A stretch of 64,000 nucleotides of DNA from Candidatus Saccharibacteria bacterium UBA2952 (GTDB lineage Bacteria > Patescibacteriota > Saccharimonadia > Saccharimonadales > Saccharimonadaceae), in contig DEBQ01000006.1 in assembly GCA_002348605.1 (NCBI GenBank), positions 62,001 through 126,000 of the forward strand. The letters run 5' to 3'. Below the pieces are notes generated by a model, which saw only the letters and a list, made by a program, of their open reading frames with translations, had not been told where the DNA came from and searched no databases. Positions 51,477-59,852 of the stretch are shown piece by piece. Position 1 is the stretch's first letter, and the number at the start of each line of letters is the position of its first letter. The position numbers and the translations under genes are program-made.

Positions 51477-52902
51477 TTACCGAACAAAGTCTTAGCGCGT
51501 ACGAGCCTACCGTAAAAACATGTCGTATGGCTTGTATGATGCTTGCGATGGCGACCAGTAGTTTTTTCACCATCAAACGCGCGCTTCCATCTTCACTATC
51601 TACCACGCCACATTCTGCTTCGTCCAATCGCTCAATCTCATCGATCAGATTCCACTCGACGGTCAGCGCCGACAACGATTCAATAAGCTCGGGCGTGTAC
51701 GCCACTCCGGCTGCTTCGAATATTTCCACGTACAGTAAAGCCCGCTCTTCTTTGGTTTCGACATCAAGCGTGGTCGTCGCCTCCAAAATCTCATGTACGA
51801 TTTCCTCTACGCTCCCGCCGTCTTCAGGCATGTCGGACACGATTAGCTCAGCAAGCTGTATGAGCTCGTTTTCAACTTCTTCCGCCACTACGCCGAGGGG
51901 TTCAACCTGAGTAGGCTCAAGTATGTCTATGTGTTCAGGCTCGTCTATTTCGGGACCAAAGTCAGACGAAAGTTCGATCAAATCCTCGTCGGCAATCGCC
52001 AAGTCGGGTTCTTCAGTCGATGTTGTTTGCGCGTTTTCGACAATCTTTGGATCTTCGACAAACTCATAGTCCGAAACTTCAACATAGCTCTCTGCTTCGT
52101 ACTGCACGGTCAGCTGTTCGTCGTCTATTACCGCGTCGTTTTCTTCACGTACAAAGTCGGTTGCTTCAGTTGTCGCCATGTTCGGTATTTCAATTGCTAC
52201 GTGCGCGTCCGGCCAGGATTCAAGAATCTGTGGTTCGTTGACATCGGCGAGCTGCGTGGTGTCTACGATTTGTTCTTCTTCGGTGTGTTCATTCGTTTCG
52301 CTTCTTTGAGTTACAACATCCGGAGTTATTCCATCTTCTTCATTTTTATCAATAATCTTGCGTTCAATCGGGTCGCTTCTTAACCTACCAATGTCTTTTG
52401 CGGCGACATCGACAAATGTACTGGGGATCGTTTCCGCGGGAACAGGCGGGATGATAATCTGCGCAGGTGCCTCCTTTTTTTGCCGCGTATCAGGCTGTTC
52501 GAGATCCTTCTCAACTTGAGTTTGTTCTACGACGCTGCGTATAGGCTGGTCTTCTGGCTGCAGCGGCACAAAGGTTGGCACGTTCTCGCTTTCTTCCGGT
52601 GAATCTTCTTCGAGTTCCATGGGTTCGATTGACGCGCGCGCCAGCAAACCTTCCGCATAGGCAATCAGATTCGATTCATTTTCGGGAGTCCACGGGCCGG
52701 GATGTCTGTTCATAGCTGCACTCAGTGTCAATGTCTCGCCTTCAATATCGACAAGCACATCCTGGTACGTGAATATCAGGCTATACAGCGTTTCGTCGTC
52801 CCATGCCGGATTAATGTATTCCGGAACCAGGTCGTCAGATTCCATGACAAGCGACTCTGGTGCTAGTTCGTACGCCGACTCATAATAAAGTGTTTCGCTC
52901 AC
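51457..52902 (-). CDS. very acidic 481-residue protein, unknown
   Basis: The N-terminus (1-90) looks folded (ETLYSLIFTYQDVLVDIEGETL). The middle (about 90-350) is low-complexity and extremely rich in Glu/Asp/Val/Thr, probably disordered. A helical segment (about 365-435) has ELAELIV- and EILEATT-like patterns and ends in a more basic, hydrophobic tail. No signal peptide. It begins with GTG and lies 30 bp after nrdJ, so it may be co-transcribed. No family recognised. Confidence 0.7.
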   Translation of the reverse strand: MSETLYYESAYELAPESLVMESDDLVPEYINPAWDDETLYSLIFTYQDVLVDIEGETLTLSAAMNRHPGPWTPENESNLIAYAEGLLARASIEPMELEEDSPEESENVPTFVPLQPEDQPIRSVVEQTQVEKDLEQPDTRQKKEAPAQIIIPPVPAETIPSTFVDVAAKDIGRLRSDPIERKIIDKNEEDGITPDVVTQRSETNEHTEEEQIVDTTQLADVNEPQILESWPDAHVAIEIPNMATTEATDFVREENDAVIDDEQLTVQYEAESYVEVSDYEFVEDPKIVENAQTTSTEEPDLAIADEDLIELSSDFGPEIDEPEHIDILEPTQVEPLGVVAEEVENELIQLAELIVSDMPEDGGSVEEIVHEILEATTTLDVETKEERALLYVEIFEAAGVAYTPELIESLSALTVEWNLIDEIERLDEAECGVVDSEDGSARLMVKKLLVAIASIIQAIRHVFTVGSYALRLCSVTRVGCQ

Positions 52903-52932
52903 CTATCTTTCGCCTCAATTAATTATTCGTGC

Positions 52933-55221
52933 CTAGACTTCGCAGACACCGCCGGCACAAGCTAGTTCTTTAGCACCTGTCGTCTGGTCGTTCCGCTCGT
53001 AAATCACCAGTTTCGAAAAGTCCAATGTACCCAACGCGGCCGCACGCTTATCGTATTCCGCTTCAGTTATTTCTTCGTACGGCGCCAGTTGGTAAACATG
53101 GTCGTTGCGCGGCAGGAATGATAGTCCCCCTACTATATCCCAGTTCTCGTATACGAAATTGGCAATGCCAAGCCATTCGTCATCACTCGCATAAATCGTG
53201 ACTGACGGGTTGTGTTCAGTAAAGTGGGTTTTAAGCCGTTTCCATTCTTCCAGCATAGTTAAGGCTGACACATCCTTGGCTACAATGGCGCCTTCAGGTG
53301 CCTTAACCGGAAACTCCAGGACCATCGTCGTAGCAGTTGCGGTCGAGTATCCAACTTCAGGAAACATCGGCACGCCTTGGTCTTTGGCCAGTTTCAAGAG
53401 CGGATCGTTAACGCTGATACGAACACGGCGGATATAGTGCTTGGCGAACCATGGGTGCATACCCGACCCGACACCTAATAGCTGGCCGGAGTTTCCATGT
53501 GGCTTAACGCAGGTAATCGCTTTGGATTCGTTGGTGCCAAGTTTTTTAGCGTAGACTTTATTCGCTTTTATGGCTTCAGCGCGGAGCGCTTCTAAGTTAT
53601 CGTCATCACGGACGATTTCATTATCGTAGTAACCAGTAATCGATACGCCCAGCAGTTGTTCTGCTTCACAATTATCACGCCACGCTTTATCTAGGTAACC
53701 AAAATCAAGTAGCGTCGCTTGGTATGTTCCAACGAGTGTCGCGAGCCGCATTTTGCGCTTCAAATTCTCCATGTCGTCGTCAGGCCGAACAACGATTGAA
53801 GTTAAGTTACAAAACTGCTTTGGTCGCAGGTAAATCTCACCGCAAGGGTTTACACCGACTTGTGGAATGTCTTTGATTTCGGCCCAGCGTCGTGCCGGTA
53901 CTTGTTTTTCTAGACCTCCACGGTTGAAGATTCCGCGCTCACCGGTACCCGATGTAACCAGAGCAGACCATTCTTCAAGGAACTCTGCAGCCGTAGGTTT
54001 GACTTCATAGACGGCTGAGTTGTTGGCCATTGAACGTTGGCCTTCAGTGGTCCAAAACGTTCCTTTTTTCGAGTCGCGCATTGCTTGGTCGTCAAACGAC
54101 GACAGTGAGATAAGCGCTGAACGCCGAACGCCGCCAGCCACGACAATTAAGCCAATCTGACAAATAATGTCGTGAAGATCCAACGTACTCAGTCGTCGTC
54201 CTTGGCGTGACAGCATTTTGCCGCGGGTAAATTCCATTAGGTCGCGTAGCGGTGCCGGGCCAGAGGATCGTCCGCCCATGGTAGTAAGCCGCGCACCAGC
54301 CGGTCGTAGTTTTGAATAATCAATCTCAACATCGTAGCCACTTGACCATAATTCACACGCCTTGGTGTAGGCTTCGCACCAACCTTCTTTGCTGTCTTCA
54401 ACCACAATCGCCGGTTTGGTTTTGCCAGTTTGTTTTTTGATTTGTGGGAACTGCTCGACGTTTTCCGGCTCGACCGTAAATCCGCACCCGGCCCCACACA
54501 TCGACACGTACATTATTTCTGACAGGTCACGCCAATTGGTCGGAGCGATGTAGGCACAGTTGTAAGCGCAGACATTCGTGGCGCGGCAGGCGTCACCAGC
54601 AGACCAAAGCAGCCGCATGGACGGGCAAATTTCGCGGTTAATAATTGCTTCGCGAACTTCTTTGTATTCGGATTCTTTTAGCGACGAACCAAGCCGTTCA
54701 TGCATGTAGTCCATAAACCGGTCGATCGCTTCGACCCATGTTTCACGGCGACCTAGGTCGTCACGCCAACGGGCATAGAACTGATAAAAAATAAATTCTT
54801 GGTAGGTCGACGCGAAATATTTGCCGCTTTCGGCCACCTTTTCGCGGACTTCGTTCGGGACTGAAAGTTCCATCTCACGCCGTCGCGCGTGCTCCTCACG
54901 ATACAAAATAAATGCTTTTGCCGTTACCATGTAGCCCGACTTCATGAGCTGACGTTCAACTTCGTCCTGAATCGATTCAACGTCGGGAACGAACCCTTCA
55001 TGCTTCCTAGCCACCGCCCTCAGTTTGGTCGCCACATCGTGGGCTACTACAGCAGCCTCGTCGAACGACCCCTCGCCAGTTTCTTCGAGTGCTTTGGTAA
55101 TTGCGCTGACGATCTTACCGAGTTCGAACGGCACCAGCCGGTCGTCTCGCTTACGGACAACAGGTAGCAGCTCCCTTCTTTTTGCAGTATTGTCCTTTTT
55201 GGTTGAGGTTTGTGTTTCCAT
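52933..55221 (-). CDS. nrdJ: adenosylcobalamin-dependent ribonucleotide reductase (class II)
   Basis: About 762 residues, of the monomeric RTPR type. An N-terminal ATP-cone (VVRKRDDRLVPFELGKIVSAI) precedes the catalytic barrel: ARWRDDLGRRETW, PSMRLLWSAG, CAYNCAYIAP, the radical-site region VNPCGEIYL and the C-terminal redox pair CAGGVC. It makes deoxynucleotides using B12. I place the start at the ATG at 55221 (AAAGGGG upstream); a reading from 55323 adds residues that look non-coding. No cobalamin riboswitch or clear promoter was found above it. Confidence 0.93.
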   Translation of the reverse strand: METQTSTKKDNTAKRRELLPVVRKRDDRLVPFELGKIVSAITKALEETGEGSFDEAAVVAHDVATKLRAVARKHEGFVPDVESIQDEVERQLMKSGYMVTAKAFILYREEHARRREMELSVPNEVREKVAESGKYFASTYQEFIFYQFYARWRDDLGRRETWVEAIDRFMDYMHERLGSSLKESEYKEVREAIINREICPSMRLLWSAGDACRATNVCAYNCAYIAPTNWRDLSEIMYVSMCGAGCGFTVEPENVEQFPQIKKQTGKTKPAIVVEDSKEGWCEAYTKACELWSSGYDVEIDYSKLRPAGARLTTMGGRSSGPAPLRDLMEFTRGKMLSRQGRRLSTLDLHDIICQIGLIVVAGGVRRSALISLSSFDDQAMRDSKKGTFWTTEGQRSMANNSAVYEVKPTAAEFLEEWSALVTSGTGERGIFNRGGLEKQVPARRWAEIKDIPQVGVNPCGEIYLRPKQFCNLTSIVVRPDDDMENLKRKMRLATLVGTYQATLLDFGYLDKAWRDNCEAEQLLGVSITGYYDNEIVRDDDNLEALRAEAIKANKVYAKKLGTNESKAITCVKPHGNSGQLLGVGSGMHPWFAKHYIRRVRISVNDPLLKLAKDQGVPMFPEVGYSTATATTMVLEFPVKAPEGAIVAKDVSALTMLEEWKRLKTHFTEHNPSVTIYASDDEWLGIANFVYENWDIVGGLSFLPRNDHVYQLAPYEEITEAEYDKRAAALGTLDFSKLVIYERNDQTTGAKELACAGGVCEV

Positions 55222-55353
55222 GCGTAAAAAGCCCCTTTCACGGTGTCTTAGATTTAGATTATGTCCGCCTCCACGCTGCGTAGCGTCATTGTAATGGCTC
55301 ACGACACTAGGTACGTGTGACAATAGTCATTCCGACTGATTTTACAACGAATC

Positions 55354-55381
55354 AAAAATCGCCCCGGTGCCTTGGGACGAT
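55354..55381 (-). terminator. rho-independent terminator of a small transcription unit
   Basis: Minus strand ATCGTCCC-N8-GGGGCGAT, an eight-base-pair stem (one G-T pair), followed by TTTTT. It lies between the 30-residue frame and the nrdJ start; no annotated gene explains it. Confidence 0.75.
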
Positions 55382-55432
55382 TCTATTTTTACGGGATGTG
55401 CGCGGAACTAGGTTCTGCACACGAGTCGAACA

Positions 55433-55525
55433 TTACTGTTCAATATACTTTTGCCATTCGGCAGGCACCACATCCACTGCGATCCGTTTGCTCCTTGACG
55501 GTGCAAACTCGATTGCGATTGGCAT
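55433..55525 (-). CDS. possible 30-residue small protein
   Basis: The frame MPIAIEFAPSRSKRI... ends VPAEWQKYIEQ and has protein-like composition. GGAG lies ten bases before its ATG, and it sits within a unit that has its own promoter and terminator. A competing frame in the same stretch (55440-55649) needs a TTG start inside the promoter. The unit could instead be a non-coding RNA of about 270 bases. The remainder of 55222-55713 shows no other gene. Confidence 0.38.
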   Translation of the reverse strand: MPIAIEFAPSRSKRIAVDVVPAEWQKYIEQ

Positions 55526-55630
55526 GTAGTTTATGCTCCATGTACGTGCTTAAAGGACGTACTTGTTCTTCTAAAGCGCATTCGACCTTTATATTAAATT
55601 TCGTTTTTGGCGCCGAAGAACACAACGATA

Positions 55631-55659
55631 ATAGTACCAAATAGTGCAAGCTGCGTCAA
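55631..55659 (-). promoter_or_regulatory. promoter of the small transcription unit
   Basis: TTGACG (55654-55659), 17-bp spacer, TACTAT (55631-55636) on the minus strand. With the terminator at 55354-55381 it defines an RNA of about 270 bases in a 492-bp gap. Confidence 0.55.
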
Positions 55660-55713
55660 CCCGTAGCATGTGCAACAAGCTTATTCTTACCCCTGTTAAT
55701 GGTCATGTTTTGG

Positions 55714-56649
55714 CTAGAAGATGCGCAGCCGTCTGCCGACCAGATAAACAAGCAGAATTAGTAGCGCAGTGAACGATGCGATGGCTGGAAACACCCAAGG
55801 CTGATTGGTCGGAAACGGCAACAATATATTCATTCCAAGCATGCCATAAAGGACATTTGGCAGTGTAATGAGTACGGTAAAAACGGTGAGCGTTTTCATT
55901 CGTTGGTTCAGTCCGTTGTTCGCAATTGTGCTATAGGCGTTTCGGATACTTTCGACACGGCTTTGGTAGCTTTTTATGGCTACAAGTAATTGCTGAATAT
56001 GCAGGCCAATGTCGTCGAGCGCTTCGAGACTCTGCGTGCCCAGCGTGTCGTGGGTATTTTCGCGCAGGCGTTTAGTCATAGCAAGCATACTGTCCAGGTT
56101 CATGTGGCAGTGTGTCAGGTTATCTTCGACCGTCACAAAATGTATGAAATCGTGGTTCGTAATTTCGTGTGTCTTCAAACGGTTAGCTGTATCGGTAATA
56201 GAACGAGACGTATGAGAAATCATGTCTTCGAACGCCGCTACAGCAGAAGCCATCACGCCGATAAGTAGCGTTTCGGTGTGCTCCGTCGTTATTGGCAAGG
56301 TGGACAATGCAACCGTTTGTGGTTGGATACCTTCGCCAATGCTGACCGTTATGAACGTCGTTGGCTTAACGACACAAAGAAGTGGCAGCGTCGTAACATG
56401 GGAAGACTTGGTCAGCCGAGGTAGGCGCAGGAATACATAGGCAGTGCCGTTAGAATACTCGACGCGTGGCAGCTCGCCACGGTCACGAACATCGTACACG
56501 ACGTTAGTGTCAAGGTCGTGTGCCTTTATAATCGAATCGATTTCGCTGTCAGAAGCCGTTTGCGCGTCAATCCACACACCGTGTTCAATCGGCTGACTAA
56601 TCTGTTCAAAGTCCTCACCCGGAGAGCGCTTGGCATAATACGCTAACAT
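55714..56649 (-). CDS. corA: CorA-type Mg2+/Co2+ transporter
   Basis: A 311-residue protein: a cytoplasmic alpha/beta domain, a long helix (about 150-245) and two C-terminal helices with the invariant selectivity loop YGMLGMNI (GMN near 271-273). It forms a pentameric Mg2+ channel. The ATG follows TATACT (56659-56664, minus) by nine bases, and a perfect 16-base palindrome covers this junction. Confidence 0.95.
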   Translation of the reverse strand: MLAYYAKRSPGEDFEQISQPIEHGVWIDAQTASDSEIDSIIKAHDLDTNVVYDVRDRGELPRVEYSNGTAYVFLRLPRLTKSSHVTTLPLLCVVKPTTFITVSIGEGIQPQTVALSTLPITTEHTETLLIGVMASAVAAFEDMISHTSRSITDTANRLKTHEITNHDFIHFVTVEDNLTHCHMNLDSMLAMTKRLRENTHDTLGTQSLEALDDIGLHIQQLLVAIKSYQSRVESIRNAYSTIANNGLNQRMKTLTVFTVLITLPNVLYGMLGMNILLPFPTNQPWVFPAIASFTALLILLVYLVGRRLRIF

Positions 56650-56663
56650 ACTACCGGTAGTAT
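56648..56663 (-). promoter_or_regulatory. palindrome over the corA start and -10 box
   Basis: ATACTACCGGTAGTAT is a perfect 16-base palindrome that overlaps the corA start codon at one end and the -10 box at the other. It is either an operator that blocks transcription or a hairpin at the 5' end of a nearly leaderless mRNA. Confidence 0.65.
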
Positions 56664-56684
56664 ATAGCGTTTATGCTTATGTCG

Positions 56685-58373
56685 CTAGGCTTCGCCTGGT
56701 GTGACGCTTGGGTCAGCGTGTTTAAGCTCGCGTTCCTTGAGTGTAAAGACAAAGAACGAAGCAAGTCCCATGGTAACGGCCGAGATAATAAACAGCTGCC
56801 GTAACGAATCACTAAAGGCATGGGTAATCTTGTCGGAATACTCGGCTTGATTTTTGTCGAACATTTTAGTTGCTTGCTCTTTCACTGGTGCCGGAAGGTT
56901 GGCTGTCGCGGATGTAAAACCGTCATTAATTTTTTCTTTGACATCAGGCGTGTTGAGTGTCAGCAATGTGTTGGAATCAGTCAGGTCGCCGATTTTTTTA
57001 ACTTCTTCGCTCCCAGCTAGCGACTTCACATACGCGTTGTCCTGAATGTTCGTCAGGTGCGAGGCTATGCCATTGGTAAGTAATGCGCCGAATACCGCGA
57101 TGCCAATGGTAGAGCCAAGGCCACGGAATAACTGCACCGAGCTAGTCGCAACACCAAGTTCAGATTGCTTGAACTCGCTTTGAACCGCTATGTTTAGTAC
57201 CGGCATAACCAGCCCTAGCCCAAGTCCGACACCAAACATCATAATAGCTTCGTGCCAGTATGGGGATTCCGGGGTAAGCGTGGCAAGGAGCGCAATCATA
57301 ACGGTAGCAAGGACGATTCCGATTTGCATGAATATCTTGTACCGACCAACCCGTGAGATTATCTGCCCAGAACCTATTGCCGCACTCATAATTCCAGCCA
57401 TCATTGGCAGTAACATCAAGCCGCTTTCAGTTGGAGAAGCACCAAATACTTGCTGATTAAACTGGGTTAGATACAAAATCGAGCCCATGAAACCGACACC
57501 GAATAGAATGGAAACGCCAACGATGCGCAAAAAGTTCATGTTCTTAAAGGTCTTCAGTGGAAGCGTCGGCTGCTCTGCTCGGCGTTCAACCGCAACAAGT
57601 GCAACAAGTCCAGCCGCAATGATTCCCGCCATAATAATACGCAGTGTCAGCAGCGAAATGTTAGCCCAGTCCATAAGGCCTGCGAATGTCGTGGCGGTGT
57701 TATCTACCGCTAGTACGATTGTTGCAAGTACAAGCGCAAGCAGCGCGGCACCGGCGTAGTCAATCTTAGGCTTTTTCTCATGGCGTAGACTTGGCGTAAA
57801 CACGGCAATCAAGGTAAATGCGACGGCCGCGATTGGCACGTTAATAAAGAACGTCCATCGCCAATCGGTAACAGCACCAAATAGGTGCTGGCCGTCTGTC
57901 AGCCAGCCCCCAAGCAGAGGCCCAATCACCGACGCGATACCGAATACCGCACCAAACAATCCCTGCCAGCGTCCACGTTCGCGGGCAGCAAACAGGTCGC
58001 CAATAATGGTAAACGCATTGGCCGTAATAATACCGCCGCCGATTCCCTGGAACGCACGCGCCCATATCAATTGGTTCACATCTGCGGCCATGCCGCTAAA
58101 CAGCGAACCCAGCGCGAAGACGGCCACGCCGGTAAGTAGTACCGTACGTCGGCCGAACAAGTCGGATAGCTTACCTGCGATTGGTGTCGTTACGGTCGTC
58201 GTAAGTAAGTACGCGGTGAAGATCCAACTTAAAGAATCAAACGCGTTAAAGTCTTCGACGATTTTGCCGAGTGCGGTCGAAATAATCGTCTGGTCAAGCG
58301 CAACCAAAAACAGGCTGGCCATGACCGAAAGCATAATGATTAATTTGCCCCGAAGGCTCAAATGATGGTGCAT
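56685..58373 (-). CDS. MFS drug transporter, DHA2 (EmrB/QacA) family
   Basis: A 562-residue protein with 14 helices. Motif C-like LVALDQTIISTALGKI (about 23-38), motif A GKLSDLFGRRTVLL (about 66-79), motif B WARAFQGIGGGIITANAF and GPLLGGWLTD. It exports drugs or lipophilic compounds by proton exchange. It contains a long external loop (about 440-520). It starts seven bases after the AbrB-like gene, which probably controls it. Confidence 0.9.
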   Translation of the reverse strand: MHHHLSLRGKLIIMLSVMASLFLVALDQTIISTALGKIVEDFNAFDSLSWIFTAYLLTTTVTTPIAGKLSDLFGRRTVLLTGVAVFALGSLFSGMAADVNQLIWARAFQGIGGGIITANAFTIIGDLFAARERGRWQGLFGAVFGIASVIGPLLGGWLTDGQHLFGAVTDWRWTFFINVPIAAVAFTLIAVFTPSLRHEKKPKIDYAGAALLALVLATIVLAVDNTATTFAGLMDWANISLLTLRIIMAGIIAAGLVALVAVERRAEQPTLPLKTFKNMNFLRIVGVSILFGVGFMGSILYLTQFNQQVFGASPTESGLMLLPMMAGIMSAAIGSGQIISRVGRYKIFMQIGIVLATVMIALLATLTPESPYWHEAIMMFGVGLGLGLVMPVLNIAVQSEFKQSELGVATSSVQLFRGLGSTIGIAVFGALLTNGIASHLTNIQDNAYVKSLAGSEEVKKIGDLTDSNTLLTLNTPDVKEKINDGFTSATANLPAPVKEQATKMFDKNQAEYSDKITHAFSDSLRQLFIISAVTMGLASFFVFTLKERELKHADPSVTPGEA

Positions 58374-58380
58374 ATGGTGA

Positions 58381-58620
58381 CTACTCCTGGTCCAGTTTTT
58401 CTTTTATGCTGCGTACTTCGTCGGCATGCTCCGTTATGCGGTCCAGCATTTCGCGAAATTGATCTTCTTTTAGCATTCCCACAAAATGGTCCGAACCGAA
58501 CACATACAATTTGTCACCAGTTTTAATTCCCATTGCCTCGCGGGCTTCGGCAGGAATCACCACCTGACCTTTCGTGCCAACGGTAGCAGTACCGTACAGC
58601 TTTTTATTGTGTATGCCCAT
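58381..58620 (-). CDS. AbrB/SpoVT-type transcription regulator
   Basis: A 79-residue protein: the N-terminal swapped-hairpin domain GTATVGTKGQVVIPAEAREAMGIKTGDKL (about 10-38), the classic AbrB signature, and a C-terminal amphipathic helix (EDQFREMLDRITEHADEVRSIKEKL). A DNA-binding dimer, probably autoregulatory. AAGGAAGG lies ten bases before the ATG. It forms an operon with the MFS exporter. Confidence 0.92.
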   Translation of the reverse strand: MGIHNKKLYGTATVGTKGQVVIPAEAREAMGIKTGDKLYVFGSDHFVGMLKEDQFREMLDRITEHADEVRSIKEKLDQE

Positions 58621-58636
58621 TCATACCTTCCTTTTT

Positions 58637-58689
58637 TAAGATTTATCTTAGATTATCTTTAGTGTAGAAAAGTATGAAATGTATGTCAA
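58637..58689 (-). promoter_or_regulatory. promoter and tandem palindromes of the abrB-MFS operon
   Basis: TTGACA (58684-58689), 17-bp spacer, TACACT (58661-58666). Directly downstream are two palindromes, AGATTATCT (58650-58658) and TAAGATTTATCTTA (58637-58650), sharing the AGAT/ATCT half-site. They cover the transcription start, as an autorepressor site would. Confidence 0.72.
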
Positions 58690-58695
58690 GTATAA

Positions 58696-59256
58696 CTATG
58701 GCTTGCTGATGTAGGAGTTGTGCGTTATATAAAAACGCCACGGCTCGTCAGCGGCCTTAGAAATTCCAACGCGCGTTGCCGTCGTAATATCTTTGTCCAC
58801 GAGTTGGGGTTTTAGCTCAAGCTTCAGTGGACTCTTTGCCAGGTCATGCCCATTCATGCGCTTATCGACTCCGAGTGCTTGGCACAATTTGGCTGGTCCG
58901 TTTGTTAGGTCGATTCCTTGCTTTGGTCGCCTTTCGCTAAGTAATTCTTCGCCTTCAATCGGCTCGACTGCGCGAATCAACACCGCCGCACCGTAATGCT
59001 CTGGCCCGACCACGACGTTCATGCAGTAATGCATGCCATACGTAAAGTACACATACAAATGCCCGGCCGGGCCGAACATTACATCGGTGCGCTGAGTACG
59101 ACCATTATAGCTGTGGCTGGCGGCGTCGGTTTGGTCGTAGGCTTCGGTTTCAACTATCCGCACCCTTGCTTGACCGTCACCAAAAGTCCGAATAAGTTCA
59201 CAGCCGAGTAGGCGTTTCGCCGCGTCAACTGCTGATAAACGAGATAAAATCTCCAT
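58696..59256 (-). CDS. 3-methyladenine DNA glycosylase (AAG/MPG type)
   Basis: A 186-residue protein: LLGCELIRTF, the catalytic region RIVETEAYDQTDAASHSYNG (about 33-52, Glu near 36), VMFGPAGHLYVYFTYGMHYCMNVV (about 59-82) and LTNGPAKLCQALGV. It removes alkylated and deaminated purines; with the AlkA-type enzyme it gives two independent alkylation-repair glycosylases in the window. TATAAT lies seven bases before the ATG. Confidence 0.94.
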   Translation of the reverse strand: MEILSRLSAVDAAKRLLGCELIRTFGDGQARVRIVETEAYDQTDAASHSYNGRTQRTDVMFGPAGHLYVYFTYGMHYCMNVVVGPEHYGAAVLIRAVEPIEGEELLSERRPKQGIDLTNGPAKLCQALGVDKRMNGHDLAKSPLKLELKPQLVDKDITTATRVGISKAADEPWRFYITHNSYISKP

Positions 59257-59298
59257 TTACATAATTATAGACTCGTTCGACTACGCTTTGTACTTATG

Positions 59299-59811
59299 TT
59301 ATGCCGCTTCAATCGTATCTATTTCAAAATGGCGAGAAATAGCAGCGCCGAGCACGGCGTATTCAGCCATCGAAGTGCCAAGCCTGCTTGCGCTTCTTAC
59401 TACCTCAGCCGCAACGGGGGTTTCATTTTTAAAGCATTCATAAGAATCTAAAAAGTAGTCCCGCACCCAAGTATCGTCGAACGCCCCGTCAAGCGCTGCG
59501 CCAATGTCCCGGAGCTTAAACGCACTGCTTGCGGAGGGCGTTGTGTTAACCATTGCCGACATTGCTTCGAACATTGCCGCACCTTTGTCTATAGCCTCAC
59601 CGCGCGAACCATCATAATCGAGTCGAAGTCCGGCACGTAAAATACTTTGGTGACCAATTTTAAATACCGGCCGCACTTCTTCGGCAGCTATGTGCCCACG
59701 TGATACAAGCTCGCCGTTCGCAAGAATTAGTTGAAGCAATTCCGCATTTTCCTCAGTAAGGTCATCGTAAGGAAAATGTGGTTGTGGTTCTAGGTGAAGC
59801 AATGCTCCCAT
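59299..59811 (-). CDS. helical protein, unknown
   Basis: A 170-residue soluble, mainly helical protein (ENAELLQLILANGELVSRGHI; TSMAEYAVLGAAISRHFEI). No motif recognised, no signal peptide. Good promoter TTGCAT-17-TATAAT (about 59846-59874, inside the metK 3' end) and GGGAG before the ATG. General composition resembles the 260-residue protein at 62.5-63.3 kb, but I see no clear homology. Confidence 0.65.
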   Translation of the reverse strand: MGALLHLEPQPHFPYDDLTEENAELLQLILANGELVSRGHIAAEEVRPVFKIGHQSILRAGLRLDYDGSRGEAIDKGAAMFEAMSAMVNTTPSASSAFKLRDIGAALDGAFDDTWVRDYFLDSYECFKNETPVAAEVVRSASRLGTSMAEYAVLGAAISRHFEIDTIEAA

Positions 59812-59852
59812 GCTGTGTGTCTCCCGTTTTGATTGTTCGGATTATACGCCCG

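Noticed and set aside
52933..55323. Longer nrdJ start at 55323
   Set aside because: The extra 34 residues look like translated promoter DNA and have no RBS; the ATG at 55221 does.
55222..55353. Cobalamin riboswitch or NrdR box upstream of nrdJ
   Set aside because: No B12-box-like conserved segment (GCCACTG) and no ACACTATATATAGTGT-like pair was found; only a weak short inverted repeat near CACGTAC.
55440..55649. 69-residue frame with CxxC between corA and nrdJ
   Set aside because: It needs a TTG start lying inside the TTGACG-TACTAT promoter; the 30-residue frame in another phase has an RBS.
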